Shown here one piece after another: positions 10,187 to 22,600 of a DNA stretch of 64,000 bases. Position 1 is the stretch's first letter; the number at the start of each line of letters is the position of its first letter. A program made the position numbers and the translations under genes. The notes below the pieces were generated by a model. That model did no database searches. It was not told the origin of the DNA and was given only the letters and a program-made list of their open reading frames with translations. The DNA is taken from positions 124,001-188,000 of the forward strand of contig JAFCMP010000017.1 of NCBI GenBank assembly GCA_017506865.1, written 5' to 3'. This DNA is from Tribonema minus. Taxonomy: Eukaryota > Sar > Xanthophyceae > Tribonematales > Tribonemataceae.

Positions 10187-13168
10187 CTAATCCATCCACA
10201 ACTTTTGAATCTGCCGGCCCTCTTCCTTGACGTCAGCGATGGCCTTTGCGGCAGCGGCGTGAACCGCGGCCGCGACCTCGTCTCTGGACGCTGCGGCGTC
10301 GACCACCGCCCAGCGCTCGCCGTCCGCCTCCCTGAGCGCCATGAAGTTGTCGCGCACGCGCCGCTGGAAGTCCGCCTTCTCGTATCTGGCGCGCGAGAGC
10401 GACATTCAATAGCGTGGGCAGCAGTGCTTAGCGCTACACGGCAGGAGCAGGGGGCGGGGTACGTATGCGCAGCGCTCGCGCGAGTGATTGCGGCATGAGG
10501 CAGTGGGCTTGTATGTATGTGCTGCCATGAGTGCGCACTTGCGTCATACCCGACATACCTGCGCGATGCACAGGCCGTAGAAGAGTTACACTGTGAACTG
10601 CCGGATAACGTGCACAAGCTCCGCCCGGCCGAGATGGAGCTGCCAAGAGGGACATCCGCCTTACTCTTGTCCTGGTTCTTGCAGCGCATGCACGCAGACA
10701 TGAGCTGAGCAGTTGCTGTCTGGCGGCACTAGGAGTTGGAATATCCCTAATGCGCAATCAATGACATTCACGGCTCAGCCCCTTCGTGGGCCAGACGGGG
10801 CGGCTTGACATTGCCGCTGTGTGCGGTTGCTACTCAAATCTGCTGTGTGCTTTAACTCTACTTAGAGGCAATGCAAGGAACTGCAGTGCCGCAGCTAGCA
10901 TTGAATGAGCAGACGAATGAGTAGATTAACATGAACAAACATAACAACGACTGACCTCTCCTCGCCAAACTGGCCGCGCTCCATGGCAGCTTCCACAGCG
11001 AGGTCCAGATATATCACAACATCAGGTGCTGGCAACCCTTTATCAGGCGCCTGCACGGCACAATAAGGCGATGCCACGGCGTATGTCAGTGGCCCAGTGA
11101 GGAAGCCCAAGCTGAGCACTGATATTACATTGAGTGGAGCCAGCTCAGAACTGTCAGTAAACGCCAAGCGCATAATGAGGCGGTGGCATATGCAGCAATG
11201 CACGAGTAAGCCAGCACAGGTACGCAAATTACGCTCGAACTGCTACAAGAACAAATCAGAATTGCACTCAGCAAGACAGTCAGCGGTTGGAGCAGCAAGT
11301 ACAGCTGCCATGCATGAGTGGACAAGGTCCCGACGCACAGCGCCGCGGGCAGCCGCAGCGCGCGTGTTGTCGGAACGAAGATCCGCCGACAGCAACTGCA
11401 ACCTCATCGCACAACCAACATTATGAGCAGCACATCATGAAGTTGCGAATGTCGCACGCGCGCACCTTGCACCAGTCCACCGTCAAGCCGGGCTTGGCGG
11501 CGCTGAAGGCCACGCCGCTGTACGCGTACCGGTCGCACACGATGGTCAGACCAGCGGCCAGCCGCCGCTCAATGGTAGACCTGCCGCAACCGAACAGCGG
11601 CAGCAGATGTGATGTATCGTTAGCTGTCATGCAGCAGCACCTCCGCCGCAGCGCAAGCTAGGAGACGTTGTGTACGGCCAGGTGTCAAGTAGCAGCAGCG
11701 CCGTGAAAGTGCAAGCTAGCTGACGCTGTGTGCGGTCAGATGTCGTGCAGCAGCAGCGCCGCGACGGCGAGGCAGAGTGCTCGCAGTGCGTTCGCAGCCA
11801 ACCCGGGGCATGAATGCTACAGTACCATGCTAGACCCCAGCACTAAGTAGATCTCAGCACTTGAAGTGTGCCATCCACACTGGGCCGGAGCCGCAATGCG
11901 TCTCGAGTAACGTACAGGCTCCATGGCAGACTCGCCGCCGTCAAAGGCGAGCAGTGCAGGCATAACACATGGTCAGCTCTGATGCGGCTCAGACTGCATG
12001 CGCGGCAGGGTGCTTGCTGGCCAACCCTAACCCTAACCGAAATCCCAAACCTTAAGGGGGCACACATGGTACTATCGGTCCTGGCAGGTGATCCCACCAT
12101 GCTGCGCCGCTCCACTTTGGGTGTGGTGTTTGCCTTGAACTGCCGCTAGGACGCACTACGCAACAAGTTCGCAGGTGCGCCGGGATTTTTGAGTGCCTCT
12201 ACTCCCGATGCAGCAGAGCTTTGGGCATGGGATCTGAGGGATACGGTTGAGCTGCTTGCATCAGCAGTTAAGCGTGTAGAGACTGCGCGGCACGCTGGCT
12301 GTTCCGCGAATTACGCCCGAGGACAGAAGCCAGCTCACCAACATCAGCAGCTGCAGTAGTGCCCCAAAGTTGACGACATCAGTCAAGGTAGATGTGAGTA
12401 TAAACTGTACCAAAAACGCAAGTCACTCACAGTGCCTCCCATCGGTTGGCGGAGAAGAGCAGGTGTATACACTGGTCGTCCATCTCGGCAGTGCTCTGCA
12501 GGTAGGCGTTGATCATCTGTCCGATCGCTGTGGTGCGGTCTGGCAGAGAAGGGCACGCAGGCAGTGGCGCCGATCAGTCTGGCAATGACTGACGTCATGA
12601 TCGCCAGCCCGGCACACACAATACGACAGCTGCGCCGCGCATCAAACACCTGCTCGATGCTGCGCGCGAAGCTGCTTGTAGCCATGTACATGAGGCGCGA
12701 GCAGAGAGTACAGCGTGAAGCCGGCGCTATTTACATGCAACCTTTTGGGGTTGCTCTTTGAGAAAGCATGCAAGTGCGCAGATTCCGTGTGTGTTGGACT
12801 CAGAGAGGCGGTGCCGCCCTAATTACAAGACAGTTGCGACAGTTTGACCATTGAGCTTGGAGGCAGCGCCGTCCTTTCGCCACGTGATTTTGACGGGGGG
12901 ATGGCCGATGAATATTGCATTTCAAGCTGATGCACCTGCAGACGCTACGATTGCACCCATTCTGATGACGAAACATCCATCGTACTGCGCCTGCGTTACC
13001 TGGGAAGCGCATGTGCACCGCATCATGACCGTCTTCCTTGAGCCGCTTCACCAGCCGCTCGCACTGAGTCGTTTTGCCACACCTGTCGACACCCTCGAAG
13101 AGAATGAAGGCGCCTCTTTGGGGACCGTTGCTGTCCCCCGCCGGAGCTGCCTCTGTTGCTGCAGTCAT
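10187..13168 (-). CDS. DTYMK: Thymidylate (dTMP) kinase
   Basis: Phosphorylates dTMP to dTDP with ATP in dTTP synthesis. Exons in transcript order: 13000-13168, 12431-12539, 11466-11580, 10956-11050, 10187-10385. They sum to 687 bases, giving 228 residues with every phase matching. Visible motifs are the P-loop [12 protein letters not shown] (residues ~24-35, with the Arg typical of eukaryotic type I enzymes), [21 protein letters not shown], the [14 protein letters not shown] base-binding segment, [14 protein letters not shown] and the LID-adjacent [12 protein letters not shown]. The length fits the human enzyme (212) plus a short N-terminal extension. ATG 13168 is the first in-frame ATG, but the frame stays open upstream to an acceptor-like CTGCAG, so a 5' exon cannot be excluded. 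No plastid or mitochondrial presequence is evident. Confidence 0.96.
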
Positions 13169-13615
13169 GCTGTCGATAAAGCCTCCTCTTAAGGTTCCCA
13201 AATTCGACCTGCAGAGGCGCGTTGGCATCGGGCATTGAAGTTTTGTCACAGGACGTGATTGCAGTCATACAATAATTGCCTTATTGCAGACCAGCATGCA
13301 GTAGCGCATCCTGGTGCTTCGTAAACGAACCTGGATGGCAGCTTCGCCTTCAGGGTGCTAAGCTCTCCACGTGATGTTGCCTTGACTGCTGGGACTGCTG
13401 CGGCAAACTTGGGGCAACACGGTGCCGCGAGGCCCCACCAAGCCGCCCCGCGCAGGGTCGCAAGCAGCCTCGTGGTTTTCTAAGCGTTGCAGCACAGCTG
13501 AATGGTGCACGCTGGCCGCGGCGTATAGGCAGCTTTCACATTTTTTTCAAACGGAGCGCGCGAAAAAAACAACGAAGTTCAAGTTTACAGAAAGGCTCTA
13601 ACAAGGCTCTTTAGG
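13169..13615. promoter_or_regulatory. Head-to-head intergenic region kinase / NTF2-like gene
   Basis: 447 bases between divergent start codons. It holds a T-rich then A-rich patch (13535-13572) close to the plus-strand gene and a TTGAAGTTTTG element at 13238. No defined promoter motif is recognised. Confidence 0.35.
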
Positions 13616-16600
13616 ATGACGACGACCTTCACGTGTGTTTCAGCCATGAGGGCCTCGCTAGGCAGCATACCGCTGCTGTGCCTCGTGGCCTGCACGCCGG
13701 GCCACGCCTTCACCGCCCCCTCGACCAGGCTCGTGGCAGGGGGCTTCGGGCGGAGTCTGCAGCGAGCATGCAGGTATATACGAATGTCCTTCTCTCTCTG
13801 CATGCTGCAAATGCTCGCCGACTGCACCTACAGGCTTCTGTCACGTACGAAAATCATACGTGCATTGACAATTGCATCATCTCTGGTCACCGCCAGACCG
13901 CATGTCGTGCTCGTGGCTTCTCACCTTCTTCGGCATCGTAGTTGCCGCTGAAGATGCCGTCAGATCATGCACTAGGCGTGAGCCTGTAGGCGTCGTCGAG
14001 ACCGTGCAAGGTACTGAACATGCCTTCTAGCACCCGATGCTGGATTGCACCATGTTGCTGGTGCAGCTGCTGGTAAATATTGCCGAAAACCTCCGGCGAC
14101 CAACTTCTCTTTCGTCGGCGGTGTCATTGCCTCTGTCGGCCCCTCGCCTCTCGCTTTTTGCGCCATTAGGCGTTTCATCATCATTGGAGCCTACCAACAC
14201 ATATTACGATGCTTTTTGCACGTGCGCTACTTATATTTTAGCTGTCTCTGCTGCGTGCCGCAGCAGCGCCGCGCCCAGCGCCGTCAGCTCCAGGGCATGC
14301 CGCGTGCGCATGGCTCTCCGGGAGCAGCCGGTGTCTGAGGAGGAGGCCACGACGCTGGTGGAGAAGGCCAAAGCCGTGGTGGAGTCCAACATGGGACTCA
14401 GCAACCCCAGCCTGCTGTCTGACGACTTCAGCCTGCTGCAGCTGTTCCGACCCACGCTCTCCAAGGCGCAGTACCTGAAGGAGTACGGCGCGCTGGGGCT
14501 GGACAGGGCGCTGCCGGACCTGCAGTGGAACGCCCACGACTTCAGAGTGGACCGGTGAGTGCAGACCGCACTCAAATGCACTGCTCATTGGCACCGCTGT
14601 GCACTGCAGTACTGCCGCTGCGCTGCGTGACACTACTGCGTTGCTGCGTGACCGTGCTGCACTGCTGCATGATAGTACTGCAGTGCTGCATGACAGACGC
14701 AGATTTGCAGTTGCTGTGACTCGGGCAGCTGATGGTGTGTCTTGCGACCCGTGCGTGCTGTTGCTTGTGGTCATGTGCCGTGCCTGCCAGCTTCAACGCG
14801 CGGAGGGTGCACCTGACGGTGCGGCTGAGTGGGACGCACAGGGGAGTGCTGAGCTATGGGAAGACGGTGAGCACTGTTAGACCCTGTTGCTGCGTCAACT
14901 TCGAGTTCAAGCCACTTGAAGAAGGCAGGGCGTAGCGCAAGAGGCTCATACCTTGACAACAGATTATGTGACTGCTCTGCTCTTAGTACAATGAGTAGAA
15001 GTCGTTACAGCTCGTGCAGCAGTGTTTGGCGCACCAACTTTGTCGAAGAACCAGCGCCATTGAGTGACCAGCAGCGACCAGTTGCTGCTGGCGCCAATGC
15101 ACTCATGACATGTGGTTCGCAGCCACACCAGCTGACGGCAAGTATGTAGTCTGCAGTACCTGACCTGGAGCTCACATGCACATGCACCCACGCAGAGCTC
15201 AGAACAAGCCACCGCTGCGCCACCGCCTTCAACAACAGCCCAACCTCCCCCCCCCCCCCCCCCCCCCTTCCAAATAAGCAGCCCAATGCCCGTAACCCCC
15301 TCGCCCCCCCCTCCCCCCCCCCAGGACCTGGAGCCCACCTTCACGCGCGTGGAGCTCGGGCCGGAGAGCGTGTCCGTCGAGTTCGACGCCACGGGGCGCT
15401 GCGCGGCGCTCACCACGGGCTTCCCCATGGACAGGTCCGTGGGCAACGGCGGCGGCGCGGCGGGCGTGTGGGGGGTGCTGGCGGCGCTGGGCGCGCCCGT
15501 TTCGGCGTTTGAGCGGCTGCCGCCGGCGCGCGTCGTGGGGGACGTGTTTGCACGCAGCTTCCGGCCCGCAAAGGGGCCTGCGTCGCCGCAGGGGCCGCTG
15601 CCGGAGCCGATCATGCTGGGGCTGGCGCGCCAGGTGGGTAGGGCACGTCACTGAGTTGAAGTCATAGTATCTTCCGCAGTGTGCCGGAAGTGATCAGGCT
15701 GAAGTTGAGGTGACAGGTGGAGAGTAGGTAGCTGGCCGAGTTTATAGCCAGCAGCTGTGCGCGCCGGAGCTGATTATGCTGGGGCTGGTATGTCGGAGGA
15801 TAACACATCACATTTTGACGTTGCAATCAGCACCCTCCTGTGCGCTAGAGCAGATCATGTTGCTCCTGGCGCACCAGTTGTGTGGCACGTCATGGGTTGA
15901 AGTTGTATGTAGCAGTGCTGATGGAGACTGAGTGGCACGTTGCGGCTGAAAGTTGGAAGCAGCAAGATCCCGCGCGTACGAAGCAGGTGCTGGTGGCCAG
16001 TTCAGGCGTCTGCACTCACTGCGGCAGGGGCTACTGGTCCAACAAAGCATGCTGGGATTGGCTCGCGGCGCGGCCGGCGCAGCAATTGAGGTTTGCTGGC
16101 AGTGGGTCATTCGGCGAGCGCGAGGCTCTCCGCAGATATGTGGAAGTGCTCCAATTACCTATTGGTGTAGCACTACTACTGTATATGTAGGCAACATAGT
16201 AGTAATAGTAATATGGCAGGCAAGATCAGCAACTTCTAAGCGGCGCGAGCGCAAGCGAGGGGAACCCTCCGGGGCAGTCCATCCCGCTAACTTTAGTGCG
16301 CCACGCGGAAGGCGCGCTCGCGCGTCGCCAGTTGAAGTTCTGGGAACTCTGCCTCTTCCTGCGCGCGGCGCAGTGCTGTGTTGAAGCTTACACTGCTTGT
16401 CAACAAAGGCGGGGCCGACCTATGCGGCCCAGCTGCGGCCTAGCTGGGCTGCAGCTGGCATGCGCTGTGAGGCGTGGTCAAAATTGAAGCATAGTGAAAG
16501 ATGAATCTACGTGTCTGGTGGGGCAGAGGGTGTGTCATCTCAACGCCGTTTTCTGCACGAGGTCAGCTACTAGTTGCATGTGCCCCGTGCGTGAAGCACA

Positions 16601-19600
16601 ACGCAATGAATGCACACAGAGAGGACTGTCATATAGTACAACCATGCTTGAGCTCTGCTTAACACAGACGTCCACGAAGTGCTTTGTAGCGCAGCGCCCG
16701 TACACGAGCTGGGAGGCGCTCATCTGATTGTACCAGGAGGCCAGGCAGATGCTGCTCTACCCCCGCTCCCTACTTTCACAGGTTTGCATTCACCATCGTT
16801 TGATGACGAAAGTTTTCATCGTTGAAGTCGTCACTGTTGAAGACCTGCTGAAGCTGACTTATCTCACGTGCGTCGTCGCTGGCGCCTAACGTGTGGCAAG
16901 CAGGTGGCCGTGGCGCAGCTGGGGGACTGCGCGGACATTGCAACACTGCTCAGCGACGACTTCATGTACCTGGAGCCGTTTGTGGGCCCCCTCAAGAAGA
17001 AGGTCAGTCTCACGACAACGCGTGACTTCCGGAGCGATGCTCACTTCAGCTGTGACGCACCTCGTGATGTGTCACTTCTGTATGTAGGCATAACAAGAAG
17101 AAGGTCGGCCGCGACAACGCGCGCTTCTGTAGGCATGCTCACTTCAGCTGTGACGCACCTCGCGGAGCGCGGCAGCCTGCGCAGGAAATGTGCAATTGCA
17201 CTTTGCGCTATATACACAGACACGAGGCTTGTGTTCCCTGGACATGCTCGTATGCAGGGTATGGGTATGTACTTCTTGTACATCTTACCTCAGGATGCGA
17301 TGCCTTGCCGCTGAGCGGCGAGGCCCATGCAGGAGTTAGGGTTAGGTTAGGGGTAGGGCAGGGTTTGCCTGAACTACGCCTCGGACATCATGTGAGCATC
17401 AGTTCGACCCTCGGAGTACGTGAGAGCATGTCTATGCGCCCTCCTGACTGATGTAGTGCACTAAATCAGCTCCTGGGGGCGCAAAATCAATACATGAAAC
17501 ACATAAAATGACCCATGATAGGCAGCCAAGCAGCACACGATGAACCCATAACAGCGCAAAAAGAAATGCATAATATCGCAGGCCCTACGCAGCGTGCTAG
17601 TTCAATGCACATGTTTCCACTGCATTGAATGAATGTTGTGCACGTAGAAGGCCCTATGGCCTGTAACGCACATACCTCTAGGTGCCGCCTCCGACGAAGG
17701 GGTGCGAGCGGATGCGGCGTGTGGTTGCGACGTGACACGCATGCGCTGCAAGTACAACCTGAAGTGTAAAACGCAATCGAGTGCAGTGTGAATCGTCTCC
17801 CAGTAAGGCGTCATATACGCACGATTGCCTTGCTGCGTAAGCGATGATCATATGCATTGTCTCGCAGTGCAGGTAAGGCGACAGACGCCACGGTTGCCTT
17901 TCTCTGTGAGAGCTGGCATGTGCGCCTGTGGAGACTTGGGGTGGGGGGGGGGGGGCTCACAAGGAGACCTCAAAACCAATTGCCAACCGTGCTGAATGTT
18001 TTGCAACGACCCATCATGCCGCGGTGCACGCACATTGAAAGGGCGGTCTAGACGGATGTGTCAAACTCCTGCCCCACAGTACCAAACCCACACCTCACAG
18101 TGGCACATGTGGCCCTGTACGCTGCGACGCGAGCGCGCATCACACGGCCAGGCACTCCCACGCAGGCAGCGCCGTCGCCAGCGCGTCGCTGTGTCCGCAG
18201 CAGCGCTCATCTGTGTAACTGCCGCGTGTGACTACTAACAAGTGCGATTAGGAGTTTATGAAAAATGAATCAAAAGATTGTCGAGCTCTAGGTGTCTTAA
18301 AAGGGATGGTTAGCCGCAAGTGCCTTTTACCAATAACCGAAGTATCTTTGAGTACAGGGGGGGTCACGATTTAAGAGCGGGTCCGTCCCGCCAGCCTCAC
18401 CGCTCTTATACCGTGACCGCTCTTATATCGTCCTGGGGCTTAACTAGGGTTAGGGCTAGCCCTAGGCAAACCCTAGCCCTAGACCTAGGGTTTGAAGTAT
18501 TTAAGTAGGTTAGTGTGCCAACGTGCAGTTGAAGTTGGCTTCGAATTAAGCCGGAAAGCAACTGCACCGTGCGCTATACGCTGTGACTGATTGATATGCG
18601 CTTGAGCGTTGTTGAGTGTCACTCAAAATCCTCTGTTCAAGCATCGTTCGTGAGGCGGCTAGTGGTAGGTGGACACGATATAAGAGCGGTCGCCCCGAGC
18701 TGGACCAAACCGCTCTTATATCGACCAGATCCGTGTTCAGCCGTTAGACCGCTCTTATTCCGTGACCGCTCTCATATCAAGCGCTCTTATATCGTAGCCG
18801 TCCCTGTAGTTGGAATTAATTCACTTGTAAAAGTGACGCCCGCCCCCCTCCCCCCCCCCTCAACCGCCCCCCCCCCCCCAGGCGTACCTGAAGGAGAAAG
18901 CGGCCACACAGGTGGGCCCAGGCGTCCCCGACCTGCAGCTGGAGCTGTACGACTTCCGCATTGACCCGTTCGACCCCGCCAGGGTCTGGTACACGGCACG
19001 CGCGGCAGGTGCGTCCACTTGCATTTGAACTTGCTGCGGAGCGTCCATTTGCACTTGCGGCTGGTTCCGTCTCTGTCTCATCTGTGACAGTATGTTTTGA
19101 CCCTGCTAGGGTGTGGCACGCGGCATGTGCGGCAGGCGCGTTCACACTTGCGGTTGTGTGCGTCAACTTGAGGTTGCGTGGCGTGTCCGTCGCTGATTGT
19201 GGTCACAGCGGTTTGCGTTGACCGCGCCTGCTGACTGATTAGTGTTTTCTAGAGTCGCCTATCTCTACGGAGCGCACAGCAGCCAAATGCCAACCTCATT
19301 CACCATTTCCCTCTCTGAGAAACTCTGCATGCGCTGCTTACCCCCCACCCACCCTCCCACAAATGTCCCGCAACGGGGACCAACACCGTCTTGCCTCCCT
19401 CTCTTAAACAGCCTGCATGCGCTGCTAACCACCCCTCCCCCCCCCCCCCTCCCCTTTGACCCCTCCCCTTTGAAATGTTCTGCAACAGGGACCAACACCA
19501 AGCCGGTGATCGTCAAGGGAGCGCAGCTGGCGCCCACCAACCGCACATTTGAACTTCCTGCGGAGGCGTGCTCTGTTACTTTCAACCCCAAGGGCTTCGT

Positions 19601-22600
19601 GTCCAAGATCACAGCTGGCTACGTCATGGACCCGGAGGTGAGCGCCGCTGCCGTGGCAGCGCTCAGCAGTTTCAGATAATGCGTCCCTTTGGTCCTGAAC
19701 AGCAATCCCAGGGTCCCTCGGCAACACTCAGCGGTTTCAGAAACGCGTCTACCGGTCCTGAACAGGGTCCCTGGGCGCATGCTGAAGACGTGCTCATGCA
19801 GTTGAAGTGCACATGAAGACCGCACACACGTCGTCATCGGTTGCATGTGCAGTCTGCGCATGCGGGATGCCTGCTACGCCGGTCTGACAGCGGCCATGTT
19901 GCGGAGCGCTGTTGCATGGGGCAGTGCTCACCACCCCAACCCCCACCCTAGGGCAGGCGGTTGTGCGCAGGGCCCGGCAACTCCCCCCTGCCCTCCCCCC
20001 CCGCTCCTCCCCTTCGGAAGATGCATCGAGCTCTGATGACCCAAACGCTTCTGGCGTCGCATCGTAAGAAGCAGGGGTTGTCACGACTCCTCAAAACCTG
20101 GACGACTCCGACTCCGCTCCGGGGAGCTGGCACCAATCGTTGGACGACTCCGACTCCGACTCCCGCGGAGCAATGAGCCGGCCCACACGACTCCGACTCC
20201 GCTCCGGCCGGAGCGGAGTCGGAGCGGAGTCACCGACGACTCCATCCCGACTCTGCTCCTGCCTATTAGTAGCCAACATCACCTTACACTACGTCTGTCT
20301 GTCGCTGAGCTACTTGCAACCACAGTTCGGCACCGCATTGCACCATTGCACCAACTATAAATGCGTGTTTGAGCACGCGCATGAGTGCTTAGCCAGGAGT
20401 CGGGGCCTTTCGCTCCGGAGCAACTGTACGACTCCGCTCCGACTCCGGCCGGAGCAACTTGCTCGGCGAACGACTCCGACTCCAACTCCGCGGAGCAATG
20501 AGATATGCCGAACGACTCCGACTCCGCTCCGGCCGGAGCGGAGTCGGAGTCGGAGCGGAGTCAGAGACGACTCCGAGCGAGGAGTCGTGACAACCCCTGG
20601 TAAAAAGGAGCCTTCTTCCCCCTGAAGTACATCAGAGCAGAGTACGCATGAGCACCTCGGCCTCGGCCAAGAAACAGTATCGGTGGCACAGAGTGGAAAC
20701 GGCCGCTGCGGTGACTGCCGCCGCAGTGCGCGCTGACTTGACGCTTTGGCTTCGGCCAAGGTACCGGTGGCAGTTTGCAATTGGCCCCGGTGGCGACTGG
20801 CCCTGAACCGCGCTGATTGCGCGCCTGCCCGCCCGCTTTGCCGCTGCAGGACGGCACCACCGGCGGCCTCGTGAGCACCGCGGGCCTCCTCGAGGGCATC
20901 GGCAGGCCGCTCCCCGTAACTTCAACTCGCCCCGCCGGTGACGCTGCGCGCCGCGCCGTCGCGCCCCTCACAAACGCGCTGACGGGGCAGAAGTCCAAGC
21001 CCAAGGCGGCGGCGGCGGCGGCGGCGGCGGCCGCGCAGCCCGTGGCCGTGGCGACGGCGGCGGCGGCGGCGGCGGTGACCAGCCCCGCGCCCGCGAAGCC
21101 CGCCGCCAAGAAGGTTAGATGCGAAATAACATCCTACTTGGTGTTCTAGCTGATCATTTCTTTTTCATTCAAACCTTCAACGTCAATTTTTGTTGCAGAC
21201 ACAAAATTGAACAAGGTAGTCTGTCATGGGAAGATCGTTCAGTTGTTGCTGCTTTCTATGAAGTTAAATGCTGAAAAGAAGTATATGGAAAACGCGTACA
21301 TGCAACCGCTTCATCGTGTGCTGGCGTGCAGCGTTCAGCCATGGGGTGGGTGGGAAGGTAGCACTCCAGGAGCCCTGGGGTAAGTATGAGGACGCGGCGT
21401 TGCAGCGCTCAGGCGTGCAGAAGGGGATGCTCAGCGCTCAGGAGAATCAGGGGCATGTATGTAGACCGTCGTGTGGAGTTTTTGGTGCTCTGCAGAGGCG
21501 GCAGGGAGGCGTGAGCTGTGCCAGTGCTCAGCTATAGGTAGGGGCGTGCGCTCAGCGCTCGGGATAAATGAACAACAGAGCGAGAGAGGTGCTCGGCACC
21601 GCTCGGCAGCTGACTCGAGGTGCGCAGCGCTCAGCCTCGAGAGCCGGCGCTCGCGCAGCGCACAGCAGAGTGAGAACAATCAAGAGAGAGAGGCGCTGCG
21701 CACAGCAGCGGTAGTCATGAGGCGTGAGCTGTCAGCAGTGCTCAGCTCAGCCATTTGTGCGCAGACTGCTGTGCCGTTAGAACGCTTGCTCGTGAAGATG
21801 AACTGCTGTCACGGACCCGCTTACAGCGGCGAGGGCCGTGCGCGTGCGGCAGCGCTCCGCAGGCGTGCATTCGACTTTCATCACGCCGTCAAACATCGAA
21901 ATTCGCAGCTGATCTCTGCAGCCCGTGTGCGTATTCGGCGCGGCCGTGAGTTGCCCCTTCCTTGTTCACCAGCACCACTTCAACACATCTGCTCACTGCG
22001 CCTCTGCGCTCGGTGACGCAGGCGTCCGCCGCCCCAGCCAAGCCAGCCGCTGCTAAGCTGACAGCAGCGCCGGCAAAGCCTGCAGCTTCCGCCAAGCCTG
22101 CTGCTGCGCCGAAGCCTGCTGCTCCGAAACCCGCGCCCAAGCCTGCTGCGGCCCCGGCCAAGAAGCCGGCGGCGCCGCCCGCGAAGCCCGCTGCGCAGAG
22201 CAAGGTGCGTGCCGCCGTGACGCAGTCGCTGCAAGATGATGCCTGATGCCGAGCTGCTGCAGACCGTGTCTCGCCATATGCTTGTCTTGAATTCTGTGCT
22301 CGAGGAAGTATACATATACTTATGCCACGCCAAAACGCGTGCGCGCCGCCGACACCCCCCGTTGGCAGCACCGCGCGGCCTGCGCGCTGCCGCTAGTGGC
22401 GGCATCGTCGTGCCACGCCGCGCTCGCGTCACACACCAACTCACCCAGCGCTCAATCTCATCCGTCTCCCGCTGCTCACACATACCTACATGCCTACATC
22501 CTGCGTCATCACCGCCCAGGCGGCGCCCACGAAACCCGCCGCATCCGCCAAAATCGCGCCGACGGAGCCAGCAAAACCCGCGCCCAAACCCAGCGGCGGC

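Noticed and set aside
17395..17420. Another B-box-like AGTTCGACCCT
   Set aside because: No upstream A-box at the right distance and no paired stems.
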